Position numbers and translations under genes: made by a program. 39,132 nucleotides of DNA from Clostridia bacterium (lineage in GTDB: Bacteria; Bacillota; Clostridia; Christensenellales; Aristaeellaceae). The stretch lies in assembly GCA_017470095.1 (NCBI GenBank), contig JAFUFC010000099.1, positions 1 through 39,132 on the forward strand, in the 5' to 3' direction. Positions 26,105-34,189 of this stretch are shown in pieces; position 1 is the first letter of the stretch; each line of letters begins with the position of its first letter. Below the pieces are notes generated by a model. It did no database searches. It had not been told where the DNA came from and saw only the letters and a list, made by a program, of their open reading frames with translations.

Positions 26105-26757
26105 ACTGGGCGCTGATTTGGCAGGGCTTCCTGGAAACCTGCATGATGACGGTGATTTCCTCTGTTGTGTCCTATCTGCTAGGCATGCCCCTGGGCGTGC
26201 TGCTGGTGGTGACCCGGAAGGATGGCATCAAGCCCGCGCCGACCTTTAACGCGGTGCTGGGCGCGGTGATCAACTTCCTGCGTTCGATTCCCTTTATCCT
26301 GCTCATTGCCATGCTGATTCCGGTCACCCGCCTGGTGATGGGCACTGCCATCGGCACTTCTGCTTCCGTGTTCCCGCTGGTGATCAGCGCCACGCCGTAT
26401 ATCGCCCGAGTGGTGGAGCAATCCTTCCTGGAGGTGGATGGCGGCGTGATCGAGGCGGCCAAGGCCATGGGCTCTTCCACCTGGCAGATTATCTGGAAAG
26501 TGCTGATTCCGGAATCTGTTCCATCCCTGGTTACCGGCGCGGCCATGGCCGTGACCACCATTCTGGCCTACACTGCCATGGTGTCCGCGGTAGGCGGCGG
26601 CGGTATCGGGGCTTACGCCATCACCAAAGGATATCAACGAGGAAAAAAGTACTACGATTTCATGTACGCAGCCAGCGCTGTGCTGGTCCTGATGGTTCAG
26701 GCTATTGCAATTACAGGTACCCGGCTCACTCGCCGGTTGGACCATAGAATCCGTTAA
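26101..26757 (+). CDS. metI: Methionine ABC transporter, permease
   Basis: This 218-residue MetI-type permease has five predicted membrane helices and the coupling loop VEQSFLEVDGGVIEAAKAMGSSTWQIIWKVLIPES (about 102-136). NFLRSIPFILLIAMLIPVTR (about 58-77) is characteristic of MetI. The start lies in an ATGA overlap with metN, so the two are coupled, and metQ follows after 21 bases. Confidence 0.95.
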   Translation: MNWALIWQGFLETCMMTVISSVVSYLLGMPLGVLLVVTRKDGIKPAPTFNAVLGAVINFLRSIPFILLIAMLIPVTRLVMGTAIGTSASVFPLVISATPYIARVVEQSFLEVDGGVIEAAKAMGSSTWQIIWKVLIPESVPSLVTGAAMAVTTILAYTAMVSAVGGGGIGAYAITKGYQRGKKYYDFMYAASAVLVLMVQAIAITGTRLTRRLDHRIR

Positions 26758-26778
26758 CAATTGAAAGGAGATACAACA

Positions 26779-27603
26779 ATGAAAAAGGTTATCGCTCTGG
26801 TACTCGCTCTGGTCATTTTGTCCGTGGTTCCCGCTTCTCTGGCAGAAAACCAGAAAATCAAGATTGCTGCTTCTACTACGCCCCACGCTATTATCCTGGA
26901 ATATGTGAAGGACGATCTGGCCGCTCTGGGCTATGATCTGGAAGTTGTGGAAGTGACCGATTATTACGTAGCCAATCCCGCCACAGCAGCCGGCGAAGTG
27001 GACGGCAACTATTTCCAGCATCAGCCTTTCCTGAATGCCTACAATGCCAGCGTGCCCGAGGATGAGCAGCTGGTGGCCGCTTACGGCGTGCACTGCGAGC
27101 CCTACGGCATCTATCCCGGCACCAAGAAGGACCTGAGCGAAATCGCCGCCGGCGACAAGATCGCCGTGACCAACGACCCCTCCAATGAAACCCGCGCCCT
27201 GATCCTTTTGCAGGATGCCGGCCTGATCACCCTGCCCGAAGGCACTACGCCCGACAGCGGTTTGCAGAAGGAAGACATCGTGGAAACCAACGGTATCGAA
27301 ATCTTCGAACTGGACGCTGAAAAGATCCCCGCCGTGCTGGATGACGTGGCTTTCGCCGTGATCAACGGCAACTACGTGCTGGATGCCGGCATGACCGTCC
27401 GGGATGACGCTCTGTTCACTGAAGCGGGTACTGTGACTGGTCAGGTGTATGTGAACTACTTGGTGGTGAAGTCCGAAAATGTGGAAGCCGATTGGCTCAA
27501 GGCCCTGGAATCTGTGATCGCCACTGAAAAGGTGCAGCAGTTCATTCTGGAAAATGAAGGCTTTGCTGGCGGTGTCATCCCCACCTTCGAAATCGCTGAA
27601 TAA
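26779..27603 (+). CDS. metQ: Methionine ABC transporter, substrate-binding protein
   Basis: This 274-residue NlpA/MetQ family protein binds methionine. The signal peptide MKKVIALVLALVILSVVPASLA is followed by ENQKIKIAASTTPHAIILEYVKDDLAALGYDLEV; EVDGNYFQHQPFLNAYN and AVTNDPSNETRALILLQDAGLI are family hallmarks. There is no lipobox Cys, whereas MetQ proteins of Gram-positive and Gram-negative bacteria are usually lipoproteins. An in-frame TTG at 26761 is ignored since AAAGGAG lies nine bases before ATG 26779. Confidence 0.94.
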   Translation: MKKVIALVLALVILSVVPASLAENQKIKIAASTTPHAIILEYVKDDLAALGYDLEVVEVTDYYVANPATAAGEVDGNYFQHQPFLNAYNASVPEDEQLVAAYGVHCEPYGIYPGTKKDLSEIAAGDKIAVTNDPSNETRALILLQDAGLITLPEGTTPDSGLQKEDIVETNGIEIFELDAEKIPAVLDDVAFAVINGNYVLDAGMTVRDDALFTEAGTVTGQVYVNYLVVKSENVEADWLKALESVIATEKVQQFILENEGFAGGVIPTFEIAE

Positions 27604-27642
27604 TTCGGGAACCCTTGAACAATCTTTCCCGATACCAACAAG

Positions 27643-27675
27643 ACCGCACCTCGGTGAGAGGTGCGGTTTCTTTTG
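27643..27675 (+). terminator. Terminator of the metNIQ operon
   Basis: A perfect ten-base stem ACCGCACCTC/GAGGTGCGGT with a five-base loop (27643-27667), then TTCTTTTG. Confidence 0.92.
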
Positions 27676-27682
27676 TGAGCAG

Positions 27683-28030
27683 GTGCGGATATTATCCGCC
27701 CGCTGAAATGAGCTGAGCTATCTGGCTCTTTCTATCGTTTGTTGGCATGTTTTTTTCGGGCGGGTGCTATCCGCCCCTACATTTTTGCGCGGGTTGGCTG
27801 CATCTTGTGGCAGGCGGCGAACGCAGGAGAAGGAAAAGTATGCAGGTTCGCCGTGCGGTTTTCTTTGGGAGAGCACGAGAGGAGCTTTCTTCCGGGCGGA
27901 TGCCATCTGCCCCTACATTTTTTCGCGGGTTGGCTGCGTCTTGTGGCAGAAGACGAACACGGGAGATGTAAAAAATGCAGGTTTGCCGTGCGGTTTTCTT
28001 TGGGAGAGCGCGAGAGGGCTTTCTTTTTCC
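27683..28030. repeat. Repeat cluster: decayed palindrome plus two 136-base direct repeats
   Basis: A decayed copy of the GGGCGGAT…ATCCGCCC palindrome lies at 27683-27703. Two tandem units follow, 27758-27893 and 27894-28029, about 85 percent alike by eye. Each starts with the 23-base palindromic unit and continues with shared blocks such as GCGCGGGTTGGCTGC and CCGTGCGGTTTTCTTTGGGA. The palindrome also occurs twice at 1675-1740. An open frame runs through on the plus strand but looks like a repeat artefact. Nothing else of note is in the 27604-28059 gap besides the terminator and the adjoining hairpin. Confidence 0.8.
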
Positions 28031-28049
28031 GAAAAGAAAGCCCTCTCGC
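28010..28049. repeat. Perfect 18-base-arm hairpin beside the tex stop
   Basis: GCGAGAGGGCTTTCTTTT (28010-28027) and its exact complement (28032-28049) enclose a four-base loop. The T-rich stretch (28050-28060) is on the plus-strand side, so it is not a classic terminator for tex, although it may stop transcripts from either side. It overlaps the end of the second 136-base repeat. Confidence 0.75.
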
Positions 28050-28059
28050 AAATATTTTT

Positions 28060-30210
28060 TCACTCCCGTCCCTTGACCATGGTCAGGGCGATGCGCTTTT
28101 TCTTTTCGTCCACGCTGACCACCCACACCTTGACCACGTCGCCCACTTTCACCACCTCGCTGGGGTGTTTGATGAAGCGATCGGCCATGCGGGAAATATG
28201 CACCAGGCCGTCCTGGTGGACGCCGATATCGACAAACGCGCCAAAGTCGATCACGTTGCGCACGGTGCCGGTCAATTCCATGCCGGGCTGCAAATCCTTC
28301 ACGTCCAGCACATCGGTGCGCAGGACGGGCTTGGGCAGCTCGTCCCGGGGGTCGCGGCCGGGCTTTTGCAATTCATTTACAATGTCATTCAGTGTGGGCA
28401 AGCCGATGTCCAATTCTTTTGCCAATTTCTCAAAGCCATATTCCCGAGCCTTGGACGCAATGCCGGGCACGCCGCCGTTTTTCACGTCCTTGAGCTCGTA
28501 GCCCAGCTTGCTCAGCAGCGCCTTGGCGGCGTCGTAACTTTCGGGATGGACGGCGGTGGCGTCCAGAGGATTTTTGCTGTCCATCACACGAAGGAAACCG
28601 GCGCACTGTTCAAAGGCCTTGGGGCCCAATTTGCTCACCTTTTTCAGAGTGGCCCGGGAGGAAATGCCGTTTTCTTCCCGGTAAGCAACGATGTTTTTTG
28701 CCAAGGCCGGGCCGATGCCCGCCACATGGGATAACAGCTCGGCGCTGGCCGTCGATATCTCTACGCCCACAGCATTTACGCACTGTTCCACCACGCCGTC
28801 CAGTGCGGCGGTCAGTTCGTTTTGCTTCAAATCGTGCTGGTATTGGCCCACGCCGATGGCCTTGGGATCGATTTTGACCAGCTCGGCCAGCGGGTCCTGC
28901 ATCCGGCGGGCAATCGATACGGCGCTGCGCTGGGTTACATCAAAATCAGGGAATTCGGCAGCGGCCTGCTTGCTGGCGGAATAGACGGACGCGCCCGCTT
29001 CACTGACAATCACGTAGGCGACGCCTGGCATGTCCGGCAAAAGCGAGGCGATGAATTGCTCGCTTTCCCGGGAAGCGGTGCCGTTGCCAATGGCTATGGC
29101 GGTCACGCCGTGCTGCTTTACCATCCGCTTGATCAGCTTGGCCGATTGGGCCTTTGCCATCTCCTGGCCCGGCAAGGTGAAATGGCCCACGCCAGTTTCC
29201 AGTACTTTGCCGTTTTCATCCACCACAGCCAGCTTACATCCGGTGCGGAAGCCGGGATCGACCCCCAGGGTCACTTTTCCTTTGATAGGCGGCTGCATGA
29301 GCAATTGGTGCAGGTTTTGGGAAAACACCCGGATGGCACCTTCGTTGGCCCGGTCAGTGAGGACGCTTCGGATTTCCCGCTCCAGAGAGGGGAACAGCAG
29401 CCGCTCCCAGGCGTCGGCGCAAGCCAGGGCTACCTGGTCGGCGGCCTTGCTGCCCGGGCGAACGAAGGCCAGGTTAATTTCCCGCAGGGCCGTTTCATCC
29501 GGCGCTTTCAGGGAAACCTTCAAAAATTCCTCCCGCTCGCCTCGGTTGACGGCCAGCACCCGGTGGGCGGCCATCTTGGGCACGGGCTCAGAATAATCGT
29601 AATACATGCTGTACACGCTGTCTTCATCCTTGGCGGCCTTGGTTTCAATTATGCCCTGGCGCAGCAGGAGAGAACGCAGGGCTTTACGCAGCGCGGCATC
29701 ATCGCTAATGGATTCGGCCAGGATATCCCGAGCTCCGGCCAAAGCGGATTCGGCGTCTGGTACTTCTTTTTCGGCATCCACATACTTTGCGGCTTCCTGC
29801 GCCGGATCGCAGCCGGGCAGCTGCAACAGCAGCCACAGGGCCAAAGGCTCCAGGCCCCGTTCCTTGGCGATGGTGGCCCGGGTGCGGCGCTTGGGGCGGA
29901 AGGGACGGTACAGGTCCTCCAGCTCAGCCAGGGTTTGGGCTTTTGAAAGCTTTTCCTGCAATTCTTCCGTCAGCGCGTTTTGCTCCGTCAGGGATTTTTC
30001 AATTTCCTGACGGCGCTTGTCCAAATTGCGCAGGTATTCCAGCCGCTCGGCCATCTCCCGCAGCACCTGGTCATCCAAAGAGCCGGTGGCTTCCTTGCGG
30101 TACCGAGCAATGAAGGGGATGGTGTTGCCGGCGTCCAGCAGCTCGATCACGGCTTGCACCTGCTCTTTTCGCAGGGAGAATTCCTTGGCAAGGATGGCAA
30201 TGAAATCCAT
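28060..30210 (-). CDS. tex: Tex-family RNA-binding protein
   Basis: This 716-residue protein has the full Tex layout: a helical N-terminus (MDFIAILAKEFSLRKEQVQAVI, then FIARYRKEATGSLDDQVLR), a YqgF/RNase H-like domain (about 315-440, LGVDPGFRTGCKLAVVDENGKV), helix-hairpin-helix units (about 490-560, ELLSHVAGIGPALAKNIVAYREENG) and a C-terminal S1 RNA-binding domain (about 640-712, GMELTGTVRNVIDFGAFVDIGVHQDGLVHISRMA). Tex binds nucleic acid and is linked to transcription and RNA degradation in several bacteria; its exact role is unclear. GGAGGA precedes the ATG at 30210. It follows the MATE gene by three bases. Confidence 0.95.
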   Translation of the reverse strand: MDFIAILAKEFSLRKEQVQAVIELLDAGNTIPFIARYRKEATGSLDDQVLREMAERLEYLRNLDKRRQEIEKSLTEQNALTEELQEKLSKAQTLAELEDLYRPFRPKRRTRATIAKERGLEPLALWLLLQLPGCDPAQEAAKYVDAEKEVPDAESALAGARDILAESISDDAALRKALRSLLLRQGIIETKAAKDEDSVYSMYYDYSEPVPKMAAHRVLAVNRGEREEFLKVSLKAPDETALREINLAFVRPGSKAADQVALACADAWERLLFPSLEREIRSVLTDRANEGAIRVFSQNLHQLLMQPPIKGKVTLGVDPGFRTGCKLAVVDENGKVLETGVGHFTLPGQEMAKAQSAKLIKRMVKQHGVTAIAIGNGTASRESEQFIASLLPDMPGVAYVIVSEAGASVYSASKQAAAEFPDFDVTQRSAVSIARRMQDPLAELVKIDPKAIGVGQYQHDLKQNELTAALDGVVEQCVNAVGVEISTASAELLSHVAGIGPALAKNIVAYREENGISSRATLKKVSKLGPKAFEQCAGFLRVMDSKNPLDATAVHPESYDAAKALLSKLGYELKDVKNGGVPGIASKAREYGFEKLAKELDIGLPTLNDIVNELQKPGRDPRDELPKPVLRTDVLDVKDLQPGMELTGTVRNVIDFGAFVDIGVHQDGLVHISRMADRFIKHPSEVVKVGDVVKVWVVSVDEKKKRIALTMVKGRE

Positions 30211-30213
30211 GGT

Positions 30214-31560
30214 TTATTCCTCCGTAAGCGTTAATGAATGGATTTTTCGGTAATATGTAATCATCAGCAGCACTTCAGCCCCCAGCCAGGCGGCAGGTTC
30301 GGCCCAGAAAACCCCGGACGCGCCCAGAAAACGGGGCAGAAGCAGCGCCGATCCTACCCGCATGACCAGCTCGGCCAGGCCGGACAGCATGGGGGTGACC
30401 GTATCGCCCATGCCCTGCAGGGCAGAACGGTAGACATACAATAGGTAGAGAATGAATAGGCCAAGGAGCATGACATGCAAATATTGCTGAGCAATATCCA
30501 GCACCTGCTCCCGCATGGCCTCCCCGGGATCAACGAACAGAGACAGTACCCCGCGCCCGCAGATCATCAGCACCGCGCCAATGAGCAGGGCCGTGCCCAC
30601 CGCAATGAACGCCCCGGAACGGATGCCTTGGCGAATGCGGCGGTACAATTTCGCCCCGTAATTTTGGCCGGCATAGGCGGCGATGGCTGCACCATAGGAA
30701 GCGCCGGCCATTTCCATCAGGCCATAAAGCTTATTGGTGGCGGTAAAACCGGCGATAAACACGCTGCCGTAGCCATTGATGACCCGCTGTAAAGCCAGCC
30801 CGCCCAGACCGATGACCACGTTCTGCGCAGCTGTGGGCGTACCCAGGCGGATCAGTGCGGAGGAGGTGTCTTTTTCCGGTTTCCAGTCTTCTTTCGCCAG
30901 CTGGATTTCCTTCATTTTGCGAATAACGGAATAACAGTATGCGGCGGAAGCGGCCTGTGCGATCACTGTGGCGGCAGCCGCACCGGCAATGCCCCAATGA
31001 AATACGATCACAAACAGGGCATCCAGGGCGATATTGGTAAAGGATGCCAGCGTCATGGCGGCCAGGGGCGTTTTTGCGTCGCCCATAGCCCGCAGAATAG
31101 ACGCCTGGATGTTATAGGCAGCCAGAATGGGCATGGCGCCAAACAGGATGCGCAGATATAATTCAGCCTTGGGCAAAATGTCCGCGGGTGTGCTCAGCAG
31201 CGTCAGTACTGGGGAAACAAACACTTGGCTGATCAGCACCAGAAAAAAAGTGATGCAGGCTGTCAGCGTCATCGATTGTCCCACTGCGCGTTGCAGGCCC
31301 TGCTGGTTGCCTGCGCCGAATTGTTGTGAAATTAAAATGGAAAAGCCCTGGGTGAACCCCCATATGATGCCAAACACGAGCCAGGACAGCCAATCTGCCG
31401 TGCCAACCGCCGCCAGGGAATCGATCCCGGCGAAACGCCCGACGAAAGCAGCATCTACAATCGTGTATAATTGCTGAAAAATATTTCCTGCCATCATGGG
31501 CAGGGCAAAATTTAAAATCAGCCGAATTGGTCGGCCATGGGTCATATCAGTCGTGCGCAT
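30214..31560 (-). CDS. MATE family efflux transporter
   Basis: This 448-residue, twelve-helix antiporter of the MATE family exports drugs or metabolites using a Na+ or H+ gradient. Typical segments are RLILNFALPMMAGNIFQQLYTIVDAAFVGRFAG at the start, the FTQGFSILISQQFGAGN loop, and the repeat in the second half with GASYGAAIAAYAGQNYGA. The frame extends to 31593, but the ATG at 31560 has GGAGGA five bases upstream. It is the first gene of a two-gene operon with tex. The substrate is unknown. Confidence 0.93.
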   Translation of the reverse strand: MRTTDMTHGRPIRLILNFALPMMAGNIFQQLYTIVDAAFVGRFAGIDSLAAVGTADWLSWLVFGIIWGFTQGFSILISQQFGAGNQQGLQRAVGQSMTLTACITFFLVLISQVFVSPVLTLLSTPADILPKAELYLRILFGAMPILAAYNIQASILRAMGDAKTPLAAMTLASFTNIALDALFVIVFHWGIAGAAAATVIAQAASAAYCYSVIRKMKEIQLAKEDWKPEKDTSSALIRLGTPTAAQNVVIGLGGLALQRVINGYGSVFIAGFTATNKLYGLMEMAGASYGAAIAAYAGQNYGAKLYRRIRQGIRSGAFIAVGTALLIGAVLMICGRGVLSLFVDPGEAMREQVLDIAQQYLHVMLLGLFILYLLYVYRSALQGMGDTVTPMLSGLAELVMRVGSALLLPRFLGASGVFWAEPAAWLGAEVLLMITYYRKIHSLTLTEE

Positions 31561-31592
31561 GAAAATCCTCCAGTCGAAAAAGGGTACAGGCA

Positions 31593-31621
31593 ATTATACG
31601 AAATTTCAGGGAAGAGCGCAA
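31593..31621 (-). promoter_or_regulatory. Promoter for the MATE–tex operon
   Basis: On the minus strand, TTGCGC (31616-31621), 17 bases, TATAAT (31593-31598). Confidence 0.7.
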
Positions 31622-31743
31622 GGGGAGAAATGCCGCTTTTGTTCCGGAAATGGGAATTCTGTATTTTCCCTGTATTTAAAAATAAGGATTAAAATCTACT
31701 GGGAAAAATGAACAAAAAAAGGCAGAAAATAGTCATGGACAAC

Positions 31744-31772
31744 TTGAAATTCAAAAAACGTTGTGTTATACT
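31744..31772 (+). promoter_or_regulatory. Promoter for the loaP operon
   Basis: TTGAAA (31744-31749), 17 bases, TATACT (31767-31772). Transcription should begin near 31779, giving a leader of about 140 bases. Confidence 0.8.
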
Positions 31773-31785
31773 ACATCTTGAGTTT

Positions 31786-31889
31786 ATTGGGCCCGAAAGG
31801 TACCAATGAACATTCATCAGACGGCAGGATAGGCGCGAGCGTGAGGGTTCAGCGGCGCCGATTCCGGCAATACATATCCTGAACCGGAA
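31786..31889 (+). promoter_or_regulatory. Structured leader with GAAA-loop hairpin, possible LoaP recognition RNA
   Basis: The first hairpin (31786-31807) has a five-base stem ATTGG/CCAAT, a 2x2 internal loop, a CC/GG pair and a GAAA tetraloop. A second fold pairs GGTTCAG (31846-31852) with CTGAACC (31879-31885) around a small hairpin GCCGATTCCGGC. TTCCGG (31862-31867) with CCGGAA (31884-31889) is a competing alternative. LoaP proteins are known to bind a small leader hairpin of their operons; that this one is the site is inferred. The rest of 31561-31919 holds only promoters. Confidence 0.5.
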
Positions 31890-31919
31890 AAGCCGATGGG
31901 AAGTTCGGAGGGCGAAGCT

Positions 31920-32573
31920 ATGCCAGAACGGGAAGAAATGGCCTATGGCTGTGTCTTCTGTCTGACGGGCAAGGAGCAGTCCGTTGCGGAGGGCATCATG
32001 CAAGTGTGTCCCGAAGTAAAAACGGTAGTGGCCAAGGTGGAAAAGTATAAAACCGTTCACGGCAAGAAATTGCGGGTGATGGAAATTTTTCTGCCCGGTT
32101 ATTTGTTTTTCCTGGCGCCTAAAGATCTGAATCCCCTGTCCAGTTTTCCTCGGGATGGGCTTATCCGCATTCTGACGGAAGAAGACCATGAATGGCGCCT
32201 GTCGGGTGAAAATGCCCGGTTCGCCCATTGGTTATTCCAATACGATGGATGCCTGAGTTTTTCGCAGGCCTATAAATTGGATGATTGGATTCACATCGCC
32301 AGCGGGCCATTGAAGGATATGGAAGGCCGTATCACCAAAATTGACAAGCGGGGATTGAGCGGCCAGGTGAAATTAGAATTCGGCGGTAAAACGCTGATGA
32401 CCTGGCTGAGCTTTGAACTGGTTGAGAAGGGAACGCTTCATGCCGTCACATCATCCAGGACAGCATCGGCTGTCCAAACGGCGGGTCATCCTGATTGCGG
32501 CACTGGTTCTGGTGTTGCTGGCGGGCGTGTATGCGCTGGCGCTTCATCTGGAGGACAGCCAGAGAAAGCCTGA
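31920..32573 (+). CDS. loaP: LoaP-type NusG paralogue (transcription antiterminator)
   Basis: This 217-residue protein has a NusG N-terminal domain (about 8-88, YGCVFCLTGKEQSVAEGIM… FLPGYLFFLAP) and a KOW domain (about 120-169) with the LoaP-like segment IASGPLKDMEGRITKIDKR. LoaP proteins are specialised NusG paralogues that load on RNA polymerase at a leader hairpin and allow it to pass terminators in polysaccharide or antibiotic operons. The start is ATG 31920 with GGAGG eight bases upstream; an ATG at 31896 lacks a site. The last 47 codons overlap the next gene in another frame and look non-functional (Gly/Ser/Ala-rich). The family core ends near residue 170. Confidence 0.85.
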   Translation: MPEREEMAYGCVFCLTGKEQSVAEGIMQVCPEVKTVVAKVEKYKTVHGKKLRVMEIFLPGYLFFLAPKDLNPLSSFPRDGLIRILTEEDHEWRLSGENARFAHWLFQYDGCLSFSQAYKLDDWIHIASGPLKDMEGRITKIDKRGLSGQVKLEFGGKTLMTWLSFELVEKGTLHAVTSSRTASAVQTAGHPDCGTGSGVAGGRVCAGASSGGQPEKA

Positions 32574-33453
32574 ACCCACCGGCGACCATAATGCCCGGCA
32601 CCAGTATGATACCACGGTAGATTACGATGGGCACACCTATCGGCTCAAGAGTAACCTGACCACCATCTTGCTGATGGGTATCGATAACGATACGGATTCA
32701 GGCTTGACGGTGGTTAACCGCGATGGCGGCCAGGCCGACTTCCTGCGGCTGATCGTGATCGATAAAACGGCCAAGACCATTTCTCAATTGGCCATTGACC
32801 GCGATACCATGACGCCTATCACCATTTTGGGTGTGTTGGGAAACCGATCCGGCAGTAGGACCATGCAGATTTGTTTGTCTCACGCCTTTGGCAACGGACG
32901 GGAGCAAAGCTGCGAATTGACAAGGGAAGCGGTGGAAAACCTGCTCTTTGGTATGCGGATTGACTATTACATGTCCATGAATCTGAACGGCGTTGCGCTG
33001 ATCAATGACGCTTTGGGCGGTGTAACAGTTACGCTGGAAGACGATTTCCCTGATCCTGCCATGAAGAAAGGGGAAACGATCACCCTTCAGGGCAGACAGG
33101 CGGAAACTTTTATCCGCAGCCGCATGAGCGTGGGCGACGGAACAAACGTCGGTCGTATGCGCCGACAGCAGCAGTTCATCGCCCAGGCAACGGATCTGCT
33201 GGTGAAACAGATGAAGCAGGATGAAAACTATGTGGGCCAGATGTATGATACATTGTCGCCTTCCATGGTGAATAACATTAGCAAGAGCCGCCTGATTCTG
33301 GAAGCCTACGATGCTCAGGATTATGCCCGGCCGTCCCTCTTCCAGATTGCTGGAGAGCACAAAATCAGTGAAGACGGGTTTATGCAGTTTTTCGCTGACG
33401 AAACAAAATTACAGGAAACCGTGCTGCAAATCTTCTATGATCAATTGAATTAA
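32440..33453 (+). CDS. LytR–CpsA–Psr (LCP) family glycopolymer transferase
   Basis: This 337-residue membrane-anchored protein has one helix (about 15-36) and an extracellular LCP domain. LCP enzymes attach teichoic acids or capsular polysaccharides from the lipid carrier to peptidoglycan. Visible landmarks are LLMGIDND (77-84), LRLIVIDKTAKTISQLAIDRDTM (102-124) and the ETFIRSRMSVGDGTNVGRMRRQQ stretch with pyrophosphate-binding arginines. The start is ATG 32440 with GAAGGGA upstream, 134 bases inside the loaP frame. It is the only attachment enzyme in this operon, which lacks glycosyltransferases. Confidence 0.9.
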   Translation: MPSHHPGQHRLSKRRVILIAALVLVLLAGVYALALHLEDSQRKPEPTGDHNARHQYDTTVDYDGHTYRLKSNLTTILLMGIDNDTDSGLTVVNRDGGQADFLRLIVIDKTAKTISQLAIDRDTMTPITILGVLGNRSGSRTMQICLSHAFGNGREQSCELTREAVENLLFGMRIDYYMSMNLNGVALINDALGGVTVTLEDDFPDPAMKKGETITLQGRQAETFIRSRMSVGDGTNVGRMRRQQQFIAQATDLLVKQMKQDENYVGQMYDTLSPSMVNNISKSRLILEAYDAQDYARPSLFQIAGEHKISEDGFMQFFADETKLQETVLQIFYDQLN

Positions 33454-33469
33454 AACCGAAAGGTTTTAA
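33450..33469 (+). promoter_or_regulatory. GAAA-loop hairpin at the LCP stop codon
   Basis: TTAAAACC and GGTTTTAA pair perfectly (eight bases) around GAAA. The CCGAAAGG core is shared with the leader hairpin at 31793-31800. There is no T-tract; the role is unknown. Confidence 0.55.
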
Positions 33470-33517
33470 GATACCATTCGTCAAAAAATTTTCCGAAAAG
33501 GAAAGGAGAAACCTACT

Positions 33518-34081
33518 ATGAAAAAGTTTGTTGCCCTGATGCTGGCTCTGGTCCTGGCTCTGACTGCCGTTGCCGCGATTGCTGAAACCACCAAGAGCGT
33601 GACCTCTGGCGATACCAATAAGACCACCACCACGCCTGCTAAGACCACCAAGACCACTACCACTACTACCACCACCGACACCGCTCCCGCTTTCTATATC
33701 ATGATCTCCCGCAGCGCCAGCCGCGTTGCGAAGGCCAATGAGGAAATCGCTAAGCTGGCGGAAGCCGCGAATGTGGCCGAATACTTTGGCAAGGCCGAAG
33801 AAATTGCTGCGATCCTGGGCGAAGGCGAATACAAAGTAAACGAACTGTGGCCCGTCATTGCTGCCAACTATGATGAGAGCATGGGCGACATCGTCGCTAC
33901 CTTCACCTTTGCTACTCCTTATGAAGACGGCGAGAAGGTTGCCGTGCTGTTGAGCGTGGATGGCGAATGGTCCGTGTTTGAAGGCGAAGCGAAGGATGGC
34001 GCTATTACCGTGACTCTGGATGCCGCTACCGTGGAAAAGGTTGTGGAATCTGGCGCTCTGATCGCTATCGTGAACAAGTAA
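33518..34081 (+). CDS. Secreted protein of unknown function with Thr-rich linker
   Basis: This 187-residue protein has a signal peptide (1-22, MKKFVALMLALVLALTAVAAIA), a Thr/Lys-rich linker (about 24-55, containing an eight-Thr run) and a C-terminal domain of about 130 residues that I cannot assign (ISRSASRVAKANEEIAKLAEAANVAEYFG, then a beta-rich half). There is no lipobox or sorting signal. The linker suits O-glycosylation or wall passage. It lies between the LCP gene and the wzz-like gene in the LoaP operon, so a link to surface polysaccharide is likely, but the role is unknown. AAAGGAG precedes the ATG. Confidence 0.8.
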   Translation: MKKFVALMLALVLALTAVAAIAETTKSVTSGDTNKTTTTPAKTTKTTTTTTTTDTAPAFYIMISRSASRVAKANEEIAKLAEAANVAEYFGKAEEIAAILGEGEYKVNELWPVIAANYDESMGDIVATFTFATPYEDGEKVAVLLSVDGEWSVFEGEAKDGAITVTLDAATVEKVVESGALIAIVNK

Positions 34082-34100
34082 GAAAATTCCTTTCGGAAAA

Positions 34101-34140
34101 TGCGGTACATGCCGGGGTAACCGGGGTGTACCGCACTTTT
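34101..34140 (+). terminator. Internal terminator inside the loaP operon
   Basis: A nine-base stem TGCGGTACA/TGTACCGCA (34101-34109, 34127-34135) encloses a GC-rich inner loop and is followed by CTTTTC. It is 20 bases after the secreted-protein stop. No promoter is seen between it and the wzz-like ATG at 34190, so downstream expression needs readthrough. Confidence 0.72.
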
Positions 34141-34189
34141 CGCGTTCCGGGTTCGTACCAACTTACCAATGGATCGGAGAGACACAGTC

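Noticed and set aside
27739-28734. Long plus-strand open frame of 331 codons through the repeat cluster and the end of tex
   Set aside because: It consists of translated repeats and the antisense of tex, has no ribosome site, and two other frames are open as well. It is a typical false hypothetical gene.
31779-31919. Known metabolite riboswitch in the loaP leader
   Set aside because: I looked for c-di-GMP, SAM, cobalamin, THF and preQ1 core motifs and saw none; the stems fit better as a protein-recognised leader.
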